In this document: one piece after another, positions 1 to 9,557 of the stretch
Layout of the letters: the number at the start of each line of letters is the position of its first letter
How positions within the stretch are numbered: position 1 is the stretch's first letter
NCBI RefSeq assembly: GCF_009856625.1
Contig: NZ_CP047241.1
Span: 1,054,001 to 1,118,000, forward strand
Direction: 5' to 3'
Source: Aquitalea denitrificans
GTDB taxonomy: Bacteria > Pseudomonadota > Gammaproteobacteria > Burkholderiales > Chromobacteriaceae
Length of the DNA: 64,000 bases
The notes under the pieces: generated by a model
What the model was told of the DNA's origin: nothing
What the model saw: only the letters and a program-made list of their open reading frames with translations
Databases searched by the model: none
Translations under genes and position numbers: made by a program

Positions 1-1
1 G

Positions 2-2422
2 CGGGTGTTCGACCGCAGCTGCGAAACAGTGGAATCCGCCGGTGCCCGCCGTGGTGCGCAAATGGGTGTGCTGGATGTCAGCCATCCGGACGTGGAAGAC
101 TTCATCCACGCCAAGGACAAGGGCGACCTGCGCAACTTCAATATTTCGGTTGGTGTGTCCGATGACTTCATGCGTGCGGTGGAAGCTGATGCCGAGTGGG
201 AACTGACCCACAGTGTGGAGCCGGCCACCGACGCCTTCCCCGGCCACTACCAGCGTGCCGACGGCCTGTGGGTATACCGCACCATCCCGGCGCGCGATCT
301 GTGGCAACAGATCATGGCATCCACCTATGACCACGCCGAGCCGGGCGTGCTGTTCATGTCCAAGATCAACCAGGACAACAACCTGTCCTATTGCGAGGTG
401 ATTGAATCCACCAACCCCTGCGGCGAACAACCGCTGCCGGATTACGGCTGCTGCGACCTGGGTTCGGTCAATCTCACCAAATACGTGCGTCAACCGTTTG
501 GTGCCAAGCCCAGCTTTGATTTCAAGGCCTTCGAGAGCGTGGTGCGCATGTCCATCCGCATGCTGGACAATGTGCTGGACCTGACCGTGTGGCCGCTGAA
601 GGAACAAGAGCGCGAAGCGCAGTCCAAACGCCGCGTCGGCCTGGGCTTCACCGGTCTGGGCGATGCGCTGATCATGCTGAAGATTCGTTACGACAGCGAA
701 GAAGGCCGTCGTTTTGCCGCGCGCATTTCTGAATCCATGCGCGACTCCGCCTACGACGCCTCGGTGGATCTGGCCATCGAGAAGGGTGCCTTCCCGCTGT
801 TTGATGCCGACAAATACCTGGCCGAACCGCATTGCGCCAGCCGCCTGCCGGACAGCATCAAGGCCCGTATCCGCAAGCACGGCATCCGCAACTCGCACCT
901 GCTGTCGATTGCCCCTACCGGCACCATTTCGCTGGCCTTTGCCGACAATGCCAGCAACGGTATCGAACCGCCGTTCTCCTGGTTCTACACCCGCAAGAAG
1001 CGCATGGCTGATGGCTCTACTCAGGAATATCTGGTGGAAGACCACGCCTATCGCGTCTACCGCATGCAGGGTGGCGACACCCAGGCGCTGCCGGACTACT
1101 TTGTCTCGGCGCTGGAAATGAGCGCGCTGGACCATATGCGCATGGTGGCCGCCGTGGCGCCATATATCGACACTGCCATCTCCAAAACGGTGAATGTGCC
1201 AGCGGATTACCCGTTTGCCGATTTCGAAAGCCTGTATCTGGAAGCCTGGCGCAATGGCCTGAAAGGCATTACCACTTACCGCCCCAACAGCGTGCTGGGT
1301 TCGGTATTGTCTATCGAGCCGGCAAAGGAAAGTGCCAAGGAAGCCCCGCAAGACCTGTCCGCCAGCCAGGATGGCGACCCGGACCGCCGCATCACCCTGA
1401 ATACCGCGCCCAGCCCGGCGCTGGCCAGCCTGAAGTGGCCGAACCGGCCCAAGCTGAAAGAAGGCAACCCCTCCTGGACCTATATGGTGGAAGGCCCGGC
1501 GGGTGACTTTGCCGTGGTGGTGGGCCATGTGGAAAACGGCCGCATCACGCCGTTTGAGTGCTGGGTGAATGCCACCGAAGAACAGCGTGGCCTGGGCGCG
1601 ATTGCCAAGACGCTGTCGATGGACATGCGCTGCCGCGACCATGCCTGGCTGTCGGCCAAGCTGGAAGCTTTGTCGCATACCAATGGCGACAAGCGCTATG
1701 TGTTTGAACTGGGTGAACGCACCGTGTATGCCACTTCGGCCGCTGCGGCGCTGGGTCAGGTGGTGCGTCATCGCGTGGAGCAGCTGGGCGCACTGACCGC
1801 CGACCAGCACGAACCCACCCCGGTGATGGATGCGCTGTTTGCCCGCAAGGAACCCAAATCCGGCACCGACGGTACCATGAGCTGGTCGGTGGATGTGGCC
1901 AATCCGCAAACCGGTGACGATTTCGTGCTCTTCCTGAAAGAGCTGGTGCTACCCAATGGCCAGCGCCGCCCGTATTCGGTGTGGCTGGCCGGCAATTATC
2001 CGCGCGAACTGGATGGCCTGTGCAAGATGCTGTCGCTGGACATGCGGGTGATCGACCCGGCCTGGATCGGCATGAAGCTGCGCAAGCTGCTGAGCTATGC
2101 CGAGCCGCAAGGCGACTTCTTTGCCCGCATTCCGGGTCAGGAAAAGTCGCAAAGCTGGCCGTCCACCGTCGCCTATATGGCGCAGCTGATGATTCATCGC
2201 TACGCCATGCTGGGCGTGCTGACCCAGGATGGCGTGCCGCTGGAGGAGATGGGGGTGATGGTGCCGGAGCAGAGCGATCTGTTCAGCCCGGAAACCGCCA
2301 CCCAGGCGGCACTCAAGCCCCTGTCCGGCAAACCCTGCCCGGAATGCGGCAACCATGCCCTCATCAAGAAGGATGGCTGCGAATTTTGCACCGCCTGCGG
2401 CCATGTAGGGGCTTGCGGTTAA
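2..2422 (+). CDS. nrdJ: Adenosylcobalamin-dependent (class II) ribonucleotide reductase, 5' end outside the window
   Basis: Class II ribonucleotide reductase, which reduces ribonucleotides to deoxyribonucleotides using a cobalamin radical in the cytoplasm. The frame is already open at the first base, so the N-terminus lies upstream; about 806 residues are visible. The first ones (RVFDRSCETVESAG) and NPCGEQ near residue 140 are family signatures, the Cys of NPCGE being an active-site residue; APTGTISL follows near residue 305. The C-terminal third carries two successive TSCPD-like modules (about residues 490-570 and 630-710) and ends in a zinc-ribbon with CPECG and CTACG pairs, which is the usual tail of this family. 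A class II enzyme needs no oxygen, which suits a denitrifier. The gene stands alone before a convergent minus-strand operon. Confidence 0.93.
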   Translation, partial: RVFDRSCETVESAGARRGAQMGVLDVSHPDVEDFIHAKDKGDLRNFNISVGVSDDFMRAVEADAEWELTHSVEPATDAFPGHYQRADGLWVYRTIPARDLWQQIMASTYDHAEPGVLFMSKINQDNNLSYCEVIESTNPCGEQPLPDYGCCDLGSVNLTKYVRQPFGAKPSFDFKAFESVVRMSIRMLDNVLDLTVWPLKEQEREAQSKRRVGLGFTGLGDALIMLKIRYDSEEGRRFAARISESMRDSAYDASVDLAIEKGAFPLFDADKYLAEPHCASRLPDSIKARIRKHGIRNSHLLSIAPTGTISLAFADNASNGIEPPFSWFYTRKKRMADGSTQEYLVEDHAYRVYRMQGGDTQALPDYFVSALEMSALDHMRMVAAVAPYIDTAISKTVNVPADYPFADFESLYLEAWRNGLKGITTYRPNSVLGSVLSIEPAKESAKEAPQDLSASQDGDPDRRITLNTAPSPALASLKWPNRPKLKEGNPSWTYMVEGPAGDFAVVVGHVENGRITPFECWVNATEEQRGLGAIAKTLSMDMRCRDHAWLSAKLEALSHTNGDKRYVFELGERTVYATSAAAALGQVVRHRVEQLGALTADQHEPTPVMDALFARKEPKSGTDGTMSWSVDVANPQTGDDFVLFLKELVLPNGQRRPYSVWLAGNYPRELDGLCKMLSLDMRVIDPAWIGMKLRKLLSYAEPQGDFFARIPGQEKSQSWPSTVAYMAQLMIHRYAMLGVLTQDGVPLEEMGVMVPEQSDLFSPETATQAALKPLSGKPCPECGNHALIKKDGCEFCTACGHVGACG

Positions 2423-2479
2423 GGTGTAGTGCTTGCGGGTGGGCCGGCCTGTAAGCTGACCCGCCTGCTGCCTCGCGTG

Positions 2480-3373
2480 TCAGGCATCGTCCCGGTAACG
2501 GTTTTCCGGCAGGCCGTAGTGGCCGGTGTGAATGGCCAGTACCGCACCATCCTGCGGGCCGGGTTGGCTCAGGCCAAAGCGGGCGGAAGTAATCAGCAGG
2601 GTATCCAGTTGTTTGCCGCCTTGTGCATTCCCAAAAGTACAGCTGGTCGGGTTGCGGACCGGCAGCGGGATGATGCGGTCGGTTTTACCTGCTGGCGTGG
2701 TACGCACAATGCAGCCTCCGCCAAAGCGGGCCGTCCACAGGCAGCCATCCTCATCCATGGCAGAACCATCGGGAATGCCCGGCCCGCCTTGTTGCAACAC
2801 TCGGCGCTGGCTGATGTCGCCGGATGCCATGTCGTAATCCCACACCCAGATGGAATTGCGCTGGCTGTCGCCTGCATAAAAGTAGCGCCGGTCGGGCGAC
2901 CAGGCCATGGTATTGGGGCAGCCGAATTCGGCTTCACTCAAGGCGATGGCCTGCTCCCCGCTGGTGCGCCACAGGTGCCCGGCAAAGCGGGAGGTGGCGC
3001 GTGGCTGGCCATGGTGGTCCAGATTGTTTTCCATGCTGGCCACCCAGAAGCGTCCTGCCGGATCACACTTGCCTTCATTCAGCCGCAGCTGCGGGTCGGT
3101 TTCCGGCCGGGTGAGCCAGTGCAACAGCCCCTGTGTGGGCGTCCACAGCGCGGTACCGCTGGCAAACGCCACCACCGCCATGTCGCCCTGCGGGTTCAGT
3201 GCCAGTGCGGCAGGCAGTTCGGCAGTGGGAAAACTGTCGGTGCGGCCATCGGGCCAGCGGCGGCGGATGGCCTGTGCCGTCATGTCCACCGACCACAGGC
3301 AGCCGTGTACCGCATCCCAGCACGGGCTTTCGCCTACGTGGTCGCGTTGCCTGCCCCAGATGGCTATCTTCAT
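2480..3373 (-). CDS. SMP-30/gluconolactonase family protein
   Basis: Predicted six-bladed beta-propeller lactonase of 297 residues, likely hydrolysing a sugar aldonolactone in the cytoplasm. The metal-ligand positions of the SMP-30 family are recognisable: the Glu in GESPCWD near the N-terminus, Asn in LNEGKCDP, Asn in CPNTMAWSPD and Asp in PDGSAMDEDG. It is the last gene of an eight-gene operon; its ATG overlaps the stop of the GntR regulator by four bases (ATGA). With an oxidoreductase at the head of the operon, the lactone would be the oxidation product of an imported sugar. The exact substrate cannot be read from sequence. Confidence 0.85.
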   Translation of the reverse strand: MKIAIWGRQRDHVGESPCWDAVHGCLWSVDMTAQAIRRRWPDGRTDSFPTAELPAALALNPQGDMAVVAFASGTALWTPTQGLLHWLTRPETDPQLRLNEGKCDPAGRFWVASMENNLDHHGQPRATSRFAGHLWRTSGEQAIALSEAEFGCPNTMAWSPDRRYFYAGDSQRNSIWVWDYDMASGDISQRRVLQQGGPGIPDGSAMDEDGCLWTARFGGGCIVRTTPAGKTDRIIPLPVRNPTSCTFGNAQGGKQLDTLLITSARFGLSQPGPQDGAVLAIHTGHYGLPENRYRDDA

Positions 3374-4092
3374 GGCTTTGACTCGGCAAAATAATGCGGG
3401 AACAGCGCTTGGGCCTGCTCCAGAAAAGAGAAGATCCGCCGAAGATGCAACTGCAGGCAGGCTTCGGCTGCCATGCCGTCGCTGCCGGCAATGCTGTCGC
3501 GTATGGCCTGGTGCTGGGCAATGACCATGGCCAGATCCTCCACCGAGGCCACCGTCAGTTGCCGGAAGCGGTCCATATGCACCTTGACGCGGGCAATCTC
3601 CTCGATTACCGGCCCGCAGCCGGCAAACAGGGCGATATGGCGGTGGAAGTCCTCGTCAGATTGATAAAAACGCGCCAGATCGCCCACTTGCAGATAAGTG
3701 CGTTGCAGGGTGATTTCCTTGTCCAGCTGCATCAGCAGGAGCTGGCGATCCGCAATGGCCATGACTTTGCGTAGCATGGCGGTTTCCAATGCTTCGCGCA
3801 TGAATTGCGACTTTTCCAGATCGCTGCGGCGCAAGGGCAGTACGCGGCTGCCACGCTGCGGCATGACTTCCACCAGGCCCTGTTCTGCCAGTCTGGCCAT
3901 CGCCTCGCGCACTGGGGTGCGGCTGACGCCCAGGGTGGCGGAAAGCGAGGCTTCAGAAATCAGCCGGCCCGGTTCCAGCTCGAAGCGGCAAATCCGCACC
4001 AGCAGCAACTGGTATAGCTGGCGCGCCAGTGGCTGACGCGGATCCGGCACAAAGGGTTGGTGCGTGGCCAGGGCAGCAGGCTGGCTCATCAC
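3370..4092 (-). CDS. GntR family transcriptional regulator, FadR (FCD) subfamily
   Basis: Regulator of 240 residues. A winged helix-turn-helix of GntR type occupies about residues 20-90 (LISEASLSATLGVSRTPVRE) and is followed by an all-helical FCD ligand-binding domain (FMREALETAML, then DEDFHRHIALFAG with metal-binding His). It overlaps its neighbours by four bases on both sides, so it is translationally coupled within the acid-sugar operon and most likely represses it, with a sugar acid as inducer. The inverted repeat at 10345-10361 upstream of the first gene is a candidate operator. Confidence 0.9.
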   Translation of the reverse strand: MMSQPAALATHQPFVPDPRQPLARQLYQLLLVRICRFELEPGRLISEASLSATLGVSRTPVREAMARLAEQGLVEVMPQRGSRVLPLRRSDLEKSQFMREALETAMLRKVMAIADRQLLLMQLDKEITLQRTYLQVGDLARFYQSDEDFHRHIALFAGCGPVIEEIARVKVHMDRFRQLTVASVEDLAMVIAQHQAIRDSIAGSDGMAAEACLQLHLRRIFSFLEQAQALFPHYFAESKP

Positions 4093-4955
4093 ACCCGCAG
4101 CCCTTGCATGAACTGGCGGCGCAGCAGCACAAACAGCAATAAGGTGGGCAGCGAGGCCAGCACGGCGGCGGTCAGCATGATATTGGGCCCGCTTTGCGCA
4201 TAACTGCCCTGGAACACCAGCAAGGCATTCATGATGGAACGGGTTTCCGGGCTATTGCCCAGCACCGAGGAAAACAGCATGTCGTTCCAGATCCAGGTGA
4301 ATTGCAGCAGGAACACCGCCGACATCGGGCCGCGCAGATTGGGCAGGATGATGCGCCAGAACAGTGTGAATTCCGACGCGCCATCCAGCCGTGCCGCCTG
4401 GTCGATTTCCAGGCTGAGGTTCTGCATGTAATTGCGTAATACCAGCAGCGGGAATGGAATGCAGATGGCGGTGTACAGCAGGCACATGCCCAGATGCGTA
4501 TCCAGCAACTCAGCCCACTGGAAGCCGAAGAACAGTGGAATCAGGTACATCTGGAAGGGAAACACCGTGCCGGCAAACAGCAGCAGGAACCACAGATTGC
4601 GATGCCGGAATTGCATGCGTGCCAGCGGATAAGCGGCCATGGCGGCCAGCAGCACCGCCAGCGAGGCACCCACCGCGGCATACAAGCTGGAGTTGAGCAT
4701 GGCCTGTGCCATATCGCCCTGTTCCCAGGCCATGCGGATATTCTCCAGTAAGGGTGACACACCCTCGGGCAGGGACAACGGGGCCGAAGCGGCATACTCG
4801 GCGGTGGATTTGAAGATGGCCAGCAAGACATAGCTGAAGGGCAGCAGCCACAGCAAGGCGAGTGCTAATCCGCACAGGGCCTTGCCCCAGCGTGGTGGTG
4901 ATGCCGGCGGCGGCAGGGCCAGCCATTTGGCTTGTTGCGACGATAGGTTTTGCAT
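4089..4955 (-). CDS. Carbohydrate ABC transporter permease (MalG-like)
   Basis: Inner-membrane permease of 288 residues, second subunit of a CUT1-type sugar importer. Six hydrophobic segments are visible and the EAA loop that contacts the ATPase is present (LEIDQAARLDGASEFTLFWR). The start chosen here is the ATG at 4955, which overlaps the stop of the upstream permease (TGATG); the open frame runs on upstream but without family similarity. The stop overlaps the GntR start. Confidence 0.9.
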   Translation of the reverse strand: MQNLSSQQAKWLALPPPASPPRWGKALCGLALALLWLLPFSYVLLAIFKSTAEYAASAPLSLPEGVSPLLENIRMAWEQGDMAQAMLNSSLYAAVGASLAVLLAAMAAYPLARMQFRHRNLWFLLLFAGTVFPFQMYLIPLFFGFQWAELLDTHLGMCLLYTAICIPFPLLVLRNYMQNLSLEIDQAARLDGASEFTLFWRIILPNLRGPMSAVFLLQFTWIWNDMLFSSVLGNSPETRSIMNALLVFQGSYAQSGPNIMLTAAVLASLPTLLLFVLLRRQFMQGLRV

Positions 4956-5908
4956 CAGCGGACCATCCTGTCTACACGGGCTTGCAATAAGGTCTGGAGC
5001 CAAGTAACAGCCAGCACCACGCCACCAATCACCACGGCGGTGGCGGCGGCAAAGGCCCAGCTGTTTTTCTGGAAGGCTTCGAAGTACATGAACACCGCCA
5101 GCGACAGGGTGCGCTGTTGCGGATAGTTCGCTCCCATCACCCACAGCAGATCAAACACGGTAAAGCCGGCCAGTACTGACAGAATCACCACCATCAGCAA
5201 GGTGGGGGCGAGCAAGGGCAGGGTGATGTGGCGGAACACCTGCCAGGGCCGGGCACCGTCCATGCGGGCGGCATCCAGCGGATCGCGCGGTAGCGCAGCC
5301 AGCCCCAGCAACAGCAGGACCATCACCAGCCCGCAGCTTTGCCAGACAAAAGTCAGGATGATGGCGGGTGTGACCAGCTGTTCTTCAAACAGCCAGCCGG
5401 TTTCCACCGGCATGCTGCTGAACTGTCCCAGTACCTGGTTGAGCATGCCTTGTGGCGCGTACACGTAGTACCACATCACGCCCACCGCCGTCGGGGCCAG
5501 GATGCGCGGCAGGAAAATGATGGATTTGAACCATTCCTGACCGGGCATCTGGCGGAACAGCAGCGCCAGTCCCAATCCGACAGTGAGGGGAAACAGCACC
5601 GAGGCCACCACCCACAGCGCGGTATTGCCCAGTGCCTCGTCAAAATAGGGGCTGGACCACAACTGGCGATAATTCTGCCAGCCGGCGAAGTCGTCCCGGC
5701 CCTCAAACAATTGCCATTGGGTAAAACTGAGCCAGATGTTGTACAGCACCGGCAGTAATAGCAGGGCTGTCACCAACAGCAGGGCGGGGGCCATGAAGCG
5801 CAGTGCCACGCGAAACTGACGCCCTTGTTGGGCGGGTTCGCGTGCCTTGATTTGTGCCAGGCCGATGCGGGCAAGCAGTTGTTGATCATGCTGCATGAGC
5901 GGGTTCAT
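4955..5908 (-). CDS. Carbohydrate ABC transporter permease (MalF-like)
   Basis: First permease of the CUT1-type importer, 317 residues with six predicted membrane spans and an EAA loop (LPRDPLDAARMDGARPWQVF). The start at 5908 is preceded by a good ribosome site (GGAGA, five bases before ATG); a longer open frame upstream overlaps the end of the binding-protein gene and is not needed. It pairs with the adjacent MalG-like subunit. Confidence 0.9.
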   Translation of the reverse strand: MNPLMQHDQQLLARIGLAQIKAREPAQQGRQFRVALRFMAPALLLVTALLLLPVLYNIWLSFTQWQLFEGRDDFAGWQNYRQLWSSPYFDEALGNTALWVVASVLFPLTVGLGLALLFRQMPGQEWFKSIIFLPRILAPTAVGVMWYYVYAPQGMLNQVLGQFSSMPVETGWLFEEQLVTPAIILTFVWQSCGLVMVLLLLGLAALPRDPLDAARMDGARPWQVFRHITLPLLAPTLLMVVILSVLAGFTVFDLLWVMGANYPQQRTLSLAVFMYFEAFQKNSWAFAAATAVVIGGVVLAVTWLQTLLQARVDRMVR

Positions 5909-5957
5909 GCCGGTCTCCGTTGAGGTGCGGGTGGCTGGCCTGTTGCCAGGCGATGCG

Positions 5958-7193
5958 TCAGGACTTTTTTCTGTTGCTCCAATAAGCCGCATTCAGGCTT
6001 TGCATGCGCTGCATGACGTTCTGGGCAGTGCGCATGTCCGGTTTGAGCATGAAGCGGTTGAATTCCGCCACCATCTCGCCTTGCAGCGTGGTGGGTACGT
6101 TTTCCCACCAGCGCAGGAACATGGTGTGGCGTGTTTGGGCCAGTTGCGTATTCACCTGGCTGACAATGGCATTGGGCGCGGCAATCTTGTTATTGCCGAT
6201 ATAGTTGCCCGAGGCCTTGCCCCAGGTTTGCGCACCCTGGTTGGAAACCCAGAAGCGCAACGTCTTCATTACATCGGGATTGGCCAGCCCCTTGCGGGAA
6301 ACCACGATGGGTGCGCCTTCCACAATGATGGCCGGCTGCTGCACGCCAGGCGCATTGGGCAGGATGAACACCCCCAGCTCCTGGAGTGGAAAGCCTGCCT
6401 TGCCCAGCAGGCCGACTGCCCATTCCCCAAACAAATACATCACGCCCTTGCCCCGGACGAAGTCGTTGATCTCTTCATTGGAGCGGGGGTCGGAAAACCA
6501 GCCTTTGGCATACATCTCGGACCATATCTTGAATACATTGCGCACCGCCGGGCTGTCATAGGCCACGCTGCCATTGTTCAGGCCGACATAAGCCTTGGGA
6601 TCGGTACGCAGCAGCAGTTCCTGAAACCAGATAAAGCCGCGCCAGCCATCCTGGGTGGTGGCCAGAAACGGTGTCTGGCCAGCGGCTTTGATCCGCGTGG
6701 CCACGGTTTGCAGCTCGGCCCAGTTGGCGGGTGGTTTCAAGCCCAGGCGGGCAAAGACGCGTTTGTCGTACAACACCACCCAGCGCGACAGTTGCAAAGG
6801 GATGGCATAGGGCTGACCGCCCACGCTGAACAGGTCTTTGACGCCCGGTTGAAAGCGGCCATCGGCTTCCATTTCCTTCCACAGCGCGCCCAGCGGTGCC
6901 AGTTGGCCGGTGGCGGTCAGCGTGTTCAGCGATGCGCCGGTCCACCAGGTAAACAGCTCCGGCGTGCGGCCAGAGGCCACCGAGGCCTGAATGAAGGTCT
7001 TGTATTGCTCCGCATTGGCATAAGGAGAAATCTTCAGGCTGATGCCCTCGGCGCGCGCGGCATTGGCCACCGTCTGCAGTGGGGCGCTCCAGAAGCCTTT
7101 GTCATTGAATAGTTGTACTTCTTTGGCCGGGACGGCAGTGCTGAACAGGCAGCTAGCTAGCAGGGCAAAACGGAGCAAGGCTGGGCGTGTCAT
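5958..7193 (-). CDS. Extracellular sugar-binding protein of ABC transporter
   Basis: Family 1 (MalE/UgpB-like) solute-binding protein of 411 residues. The first 23 residues form a Sec signal peptide (basic MTRPALLR, hydrophobic core, cleavage after VPA), so the protein is periplasmic. The body has the aromatic- and Asn-rich surface of a sugar binder (TTQDGWRGFIWFQ, FLFGEWAVGLLG-type segments). The start overlaps the ATPase stop by four bases. The preferred ligand is unknown; the neighbouring dehydratase and lactonase point to an acidic or oxidised sugar. Confidence 0.9.
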   Translation of the reverse strand: MTRPALLRFALLASCLFSTAVPAKEVQLFNDKGFWSAPLQTVANAARAEGISLKISPYANAEQYKTFIQASVASGRTPELFTWWTGASLNTLTATGQLAPLGALWKEMEADGRFQPGVKDLFSVGGQPYAIPLQLSRWVVLYDKRVFARLGLKPPANWAELQTVATRIKAAGQTPFLATTQDGWRGFIWFQELLLRTDPKAYVGLNNGSVAYDSPAVRNVFKIWSEMYAKGWFSDPRSNEEINDFVRGKGVMYLFGEWAVGLLGKAGFPLQELGVFILPNAPGVQQPAIIVEGAPIVVSRKGLANPDVMKTLRFWVSNQGAQTWGKASGNYIGNNKIAAPNAIVSQVNTQLAQTRHTMFLRWWENVPTTLQGEMVAEFNRFMLKPDMRTAQNVMQRMQSLNAAYWSNRKKS

Positions 7194-8323
7194 GGTGTAT
7201 TGGTCTCCTGAGACTGCGGACGGTCGGCACGTAGCGATATGCCGCTATCAGCGTCGAACAGGTGCAAATTAGCGGCACGGATGGCAAAACGCAGTGTCTG
7301 GCCATCGGCTACCGGGCGCGGAGGCAGTTGACGGGCAATCAGCGGCCCGCTGGCGGATTCGGCAAACAGCAGGGTTTCATTGCCCAGCATTTCCGACAGC
7401 GTGATGGTGGCGGCAAAGGTTTCTGCCGCTGGCGGCGCTTCATCCGGCCAATGCGGCACGATATCTTCCGGGCGCAAGCCGGCGCAGACGCGCTGTCCAT
7501 GCGTCAATGCCGGGCCAAAGCGTGTCCGGTCCAGTGGTATGCGCAGCGCCGGCGAGGCGAAGTAGTAGTGTTCCCCCTCCTGCTGCAGCGTGCCGTGGAA
7601 GAAGTTCATTTGCGGCGTGCCGATGAAGCTGGCGACAAAGTGATTGGCCGGATTCTGGAATACCTCCAGCGGGCTGCCTTGCTGCACAATGGCCCCGTCT
7701 TTCATCACCACCATGATGTCGGCCAGCGTCATGGCTTCTACCTGATCATGGGTTACATAGACGGTAGTGACCTTGAGCCGGTGTTGCAGGCGCTTGATTT
7801 CCACCCGCATCTGGTTGCGCAGCTTGGCATCCAGATTGGACAGCGGTTCGTCAAACAGAAATACCCGCGGTTCGCGCACGATGGCCCGTCCCATGGCTAC
7901 CCGCTGGCGCTGGCCACCGGATAGTTCTGCCGGCCTGCGGTTCAGGTAGGGGGCCAGCTCCAGTGTTTTGACGGCGACATCAATCCGCTTTTGCCGCTCT
8001 GTAGCGGAAATACCCGCCAGCTTCAGCGAAAAAGCCAGGTTTTCCTGCACCGTCATGTGCGGATAGAGCGCATAGGACTGGAACACCATGGCCACGCCGC
8101 GTTCCTGCGGGGGCAGCTCGTTGGCCAGTTTGCCATCAATCAGCAACTGGCCATGACTGATGCTTTCCAGTCCGGCAATCATGCGTAGCGTGGTGGATTT
8201 GCCGCAGCCGGAAGGGCCGACCAGCACCACGAAGGCCCCATCTGGTATCTCGAGATGGATGCCACGCACCACCACTTGCTGTTCGTATACCTTGACCAGA
8301 TCGCGCAGACAGACTTCAGCCAT
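7190..8323 (-). CDS. Sugar ABC transporter ATP-binding protein (MalK/UgpC family)
   Basis: ATPase of 377 residues that energises the importer encoded downstream. Walker A GPSGCGKST, signature LSGGQRQRVAMGRA, Walker B VFLFDEPLSNLDAKL and the switch His in VYVTHDQVEAMTL are all visible. The C-terminal 130 residues form a TOBE/MalK regulatory domain. The start at 8323 (MAEVCLRDLVKVYE) is chosen because it begins the canonical domain; the frame is open further upstream but there it lies antiparallel in frame shadow of the dehydratase gene. It overlaps that gene by eight bases. Confidence 0.92.
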   Translation of the reverse strand: MAEVCLRDLVKVYEQQVVVRGIHLEIPDGAFVVLVGPSGCGKSTTLRMIAGLESISHGQLLIDGKLANELPPQERGVAMVFQSYALYPHMTVQENLAFSLKLAGISATERQKRIDVAVKTLELAPYLNRRPAELSGGQRQRVAMGRAIVREPRVFLFDEPLSNLDAKLRNQMRVEIKRLQHRLKVTTVYVTHDQVEAMTLADIMVVMKDGAIVQQGSPLEVFQNPANHFVASFIGTPQMNFFHGTLQQEGEHYYFASPALRIPLDRTRFGPALTHGQRVCAGLRPEDIVPHWPDEAPPAAETFAATITLSEMLGNETLLFAESASGPLIARQLPPRPVADGQTLRFAIRAANLHLFDADSGISLRADRPQSQETNTP

Positions 8324-9554
8324 GGAGCACCCCCACCTGCTGTTGGCGAGGGTCGGCCCAGCGCCGCTCCGGCAGGATGCCATACCAGCCGGGTCGGCCC
8401 GGATCGCGGTCATAGGCATAGCCACCCACGCTGCGGTAGTGCTCGGCATACTGCGCCAGCTTGTCACGGCACACCTCAACCCCCAGGCCCGGACCGGACG
8501 GCAGGGCAATGGCACCATCCTGATAGCTGAATTTGCCTCCCACCAGAATGTCATCACGCAGGTGATGGTAGTGGGCATCGGCAGCGAAATTGAGATTGGG
8601 TAAAGCGGCACCCAGATGCAGCATGGAGGCCAACTGAATGCCCAGTTCACCGGAAGAGTGGATAGCGGCAGAGTGCTGGAAGGTTTCCAGCACGGTACCC
8701 GCCTTGTAAGCCTGACGCAGCCCGCCCCAGAAGGTAGTGTCCAGCAGGATGACATCCACCAGGCTGTGGCGCATGCATTGCGCCAGCTGTTCAAAATTCA
8801 CCACCACCATATTGGTGGCGGTGGGAATGGGCTGGCGTTCGCGTACGCGGCGCATGCCTTCCAGTCCCCAGGTGGGGTCTTCCAGATAATCATTCGGCAG
8901 ATGGGCGATGGCGCGGCCGACGCGCAGGCTTTCTTCCACCGACCAGGTGGCATTCGGGTCCAGTCGCAGTCGGTCGCCGGGCAGGGCGGCGGCCAGCGCC
9001 TCCATCACGGCAATGTCGTGGTCGGGGGCAAAGTGGCCACCCTTGAGCTTGTGTACCCGGAAGCCATGGCGCTGCTTCAGTTCCAGCGCATGGCGCACCA
9101 TGTCTTCCGGCATGGTTTCGCCGCCGCGGCCATCATGTTCATAGCGGTAGAACAGGTAGGCGGCAAAATCCACCTGCTCGCGCAGCGCACCACCTAGAAA
9201 ATCACAGGCACGCATGCCAAGTTGTTTGCCGGCCAGATCCATACAGGCCATTTCGATGGCGGCATGCAATTGCAGACGGTTGTTGTACAGGCTGGCGGTG
9301 GGGTTCATGATTTTCCAGCGCAGTTGTTCGAACTGCAGTGGATCATGCCCCTTCAGGTAGGGCAGCAAGGCCTTGACGGCGGCTTCGGCACTTTCACCGC
9401 CACCGCCCAGTTCGCCCCAGCCAGATAAGCCGCTATCGTCGATGACTTCCACCACGGTGCGGACAAAGCGTTGCCAGTGCACACCGGCAGAATGTCTGAG
9501 TGGCGCTTCCAGCGGAACGGCAACCGTGGTCGCCTTGATATCTACAATGGCCAT
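8316..9554 (-). CDS. Enolase-superfamily sugar-acid dehydratase, glucarate dehydratase-like
   Basis: Mandelate racemase/muconate lactonising enzyme family protein of 412 residues. It should dehydrate an aldaric or aldonic acid to a keto-deoxy acid. Visible active-site elements match the glucarate-dehydratase subgroup: the KxK base in HKLKGG, the metal ligands Asp (RLDPNATW), Glu (YLEDPTWG) and Asn (TATNMV), and the general-base His in HSSGELGI. The last motif differs from the HSNNHF form of classical glucarate dehydratase, so substrate may differ. It lies between the SDR gene (three-base gap) and the transporter ATPase (overlap). Confidence 0.85.
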   Translation of the reverse strand: MAIVDIKATTVAVPLEAPLRHSAGVHWQRFVRTVVEVIDDSGLSGWGELGGGGESAEAAVKALLPYLKGHDPLQFEQLRWKIMNPTASLYNNRLQLHAAIEMACMDLAGKQLGMRACDFLGGALREQVDFAAYLFYRYEHDGRGGETMPEDMVRHALELKQRHGFRVHKLKGGHFAPDHDIAVMEALAAALPGDRLRLDPNATWSVEESLRVGRAIAHLPNDYLEDPTWGLEGMRRVRERQPIPTATNMVVVNFEQLAQCMRHSLVDVILLDTTFWGGLRQAYKAGTVLETFQHSAAIHSSGELGIQLASMLHLGAALPNLNFAADAHYHHLRDDILVGGKFSYQDGAIALPSGPGLGVEVCRDKLAQYAEHYRSVGGYAYDRDPGRPGWYGILPERRWADPRQQQVGVLHG

Positions 9555-9557
9555 GTT

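Noticed and set aside
2429..3394. Long plus-strand frame of 321 codons over the SMP-30 gene
   Set aside because: It is the antisense shadow of a gene with intact family motifs and a coupled start; no ribosome site and no family features of its own.
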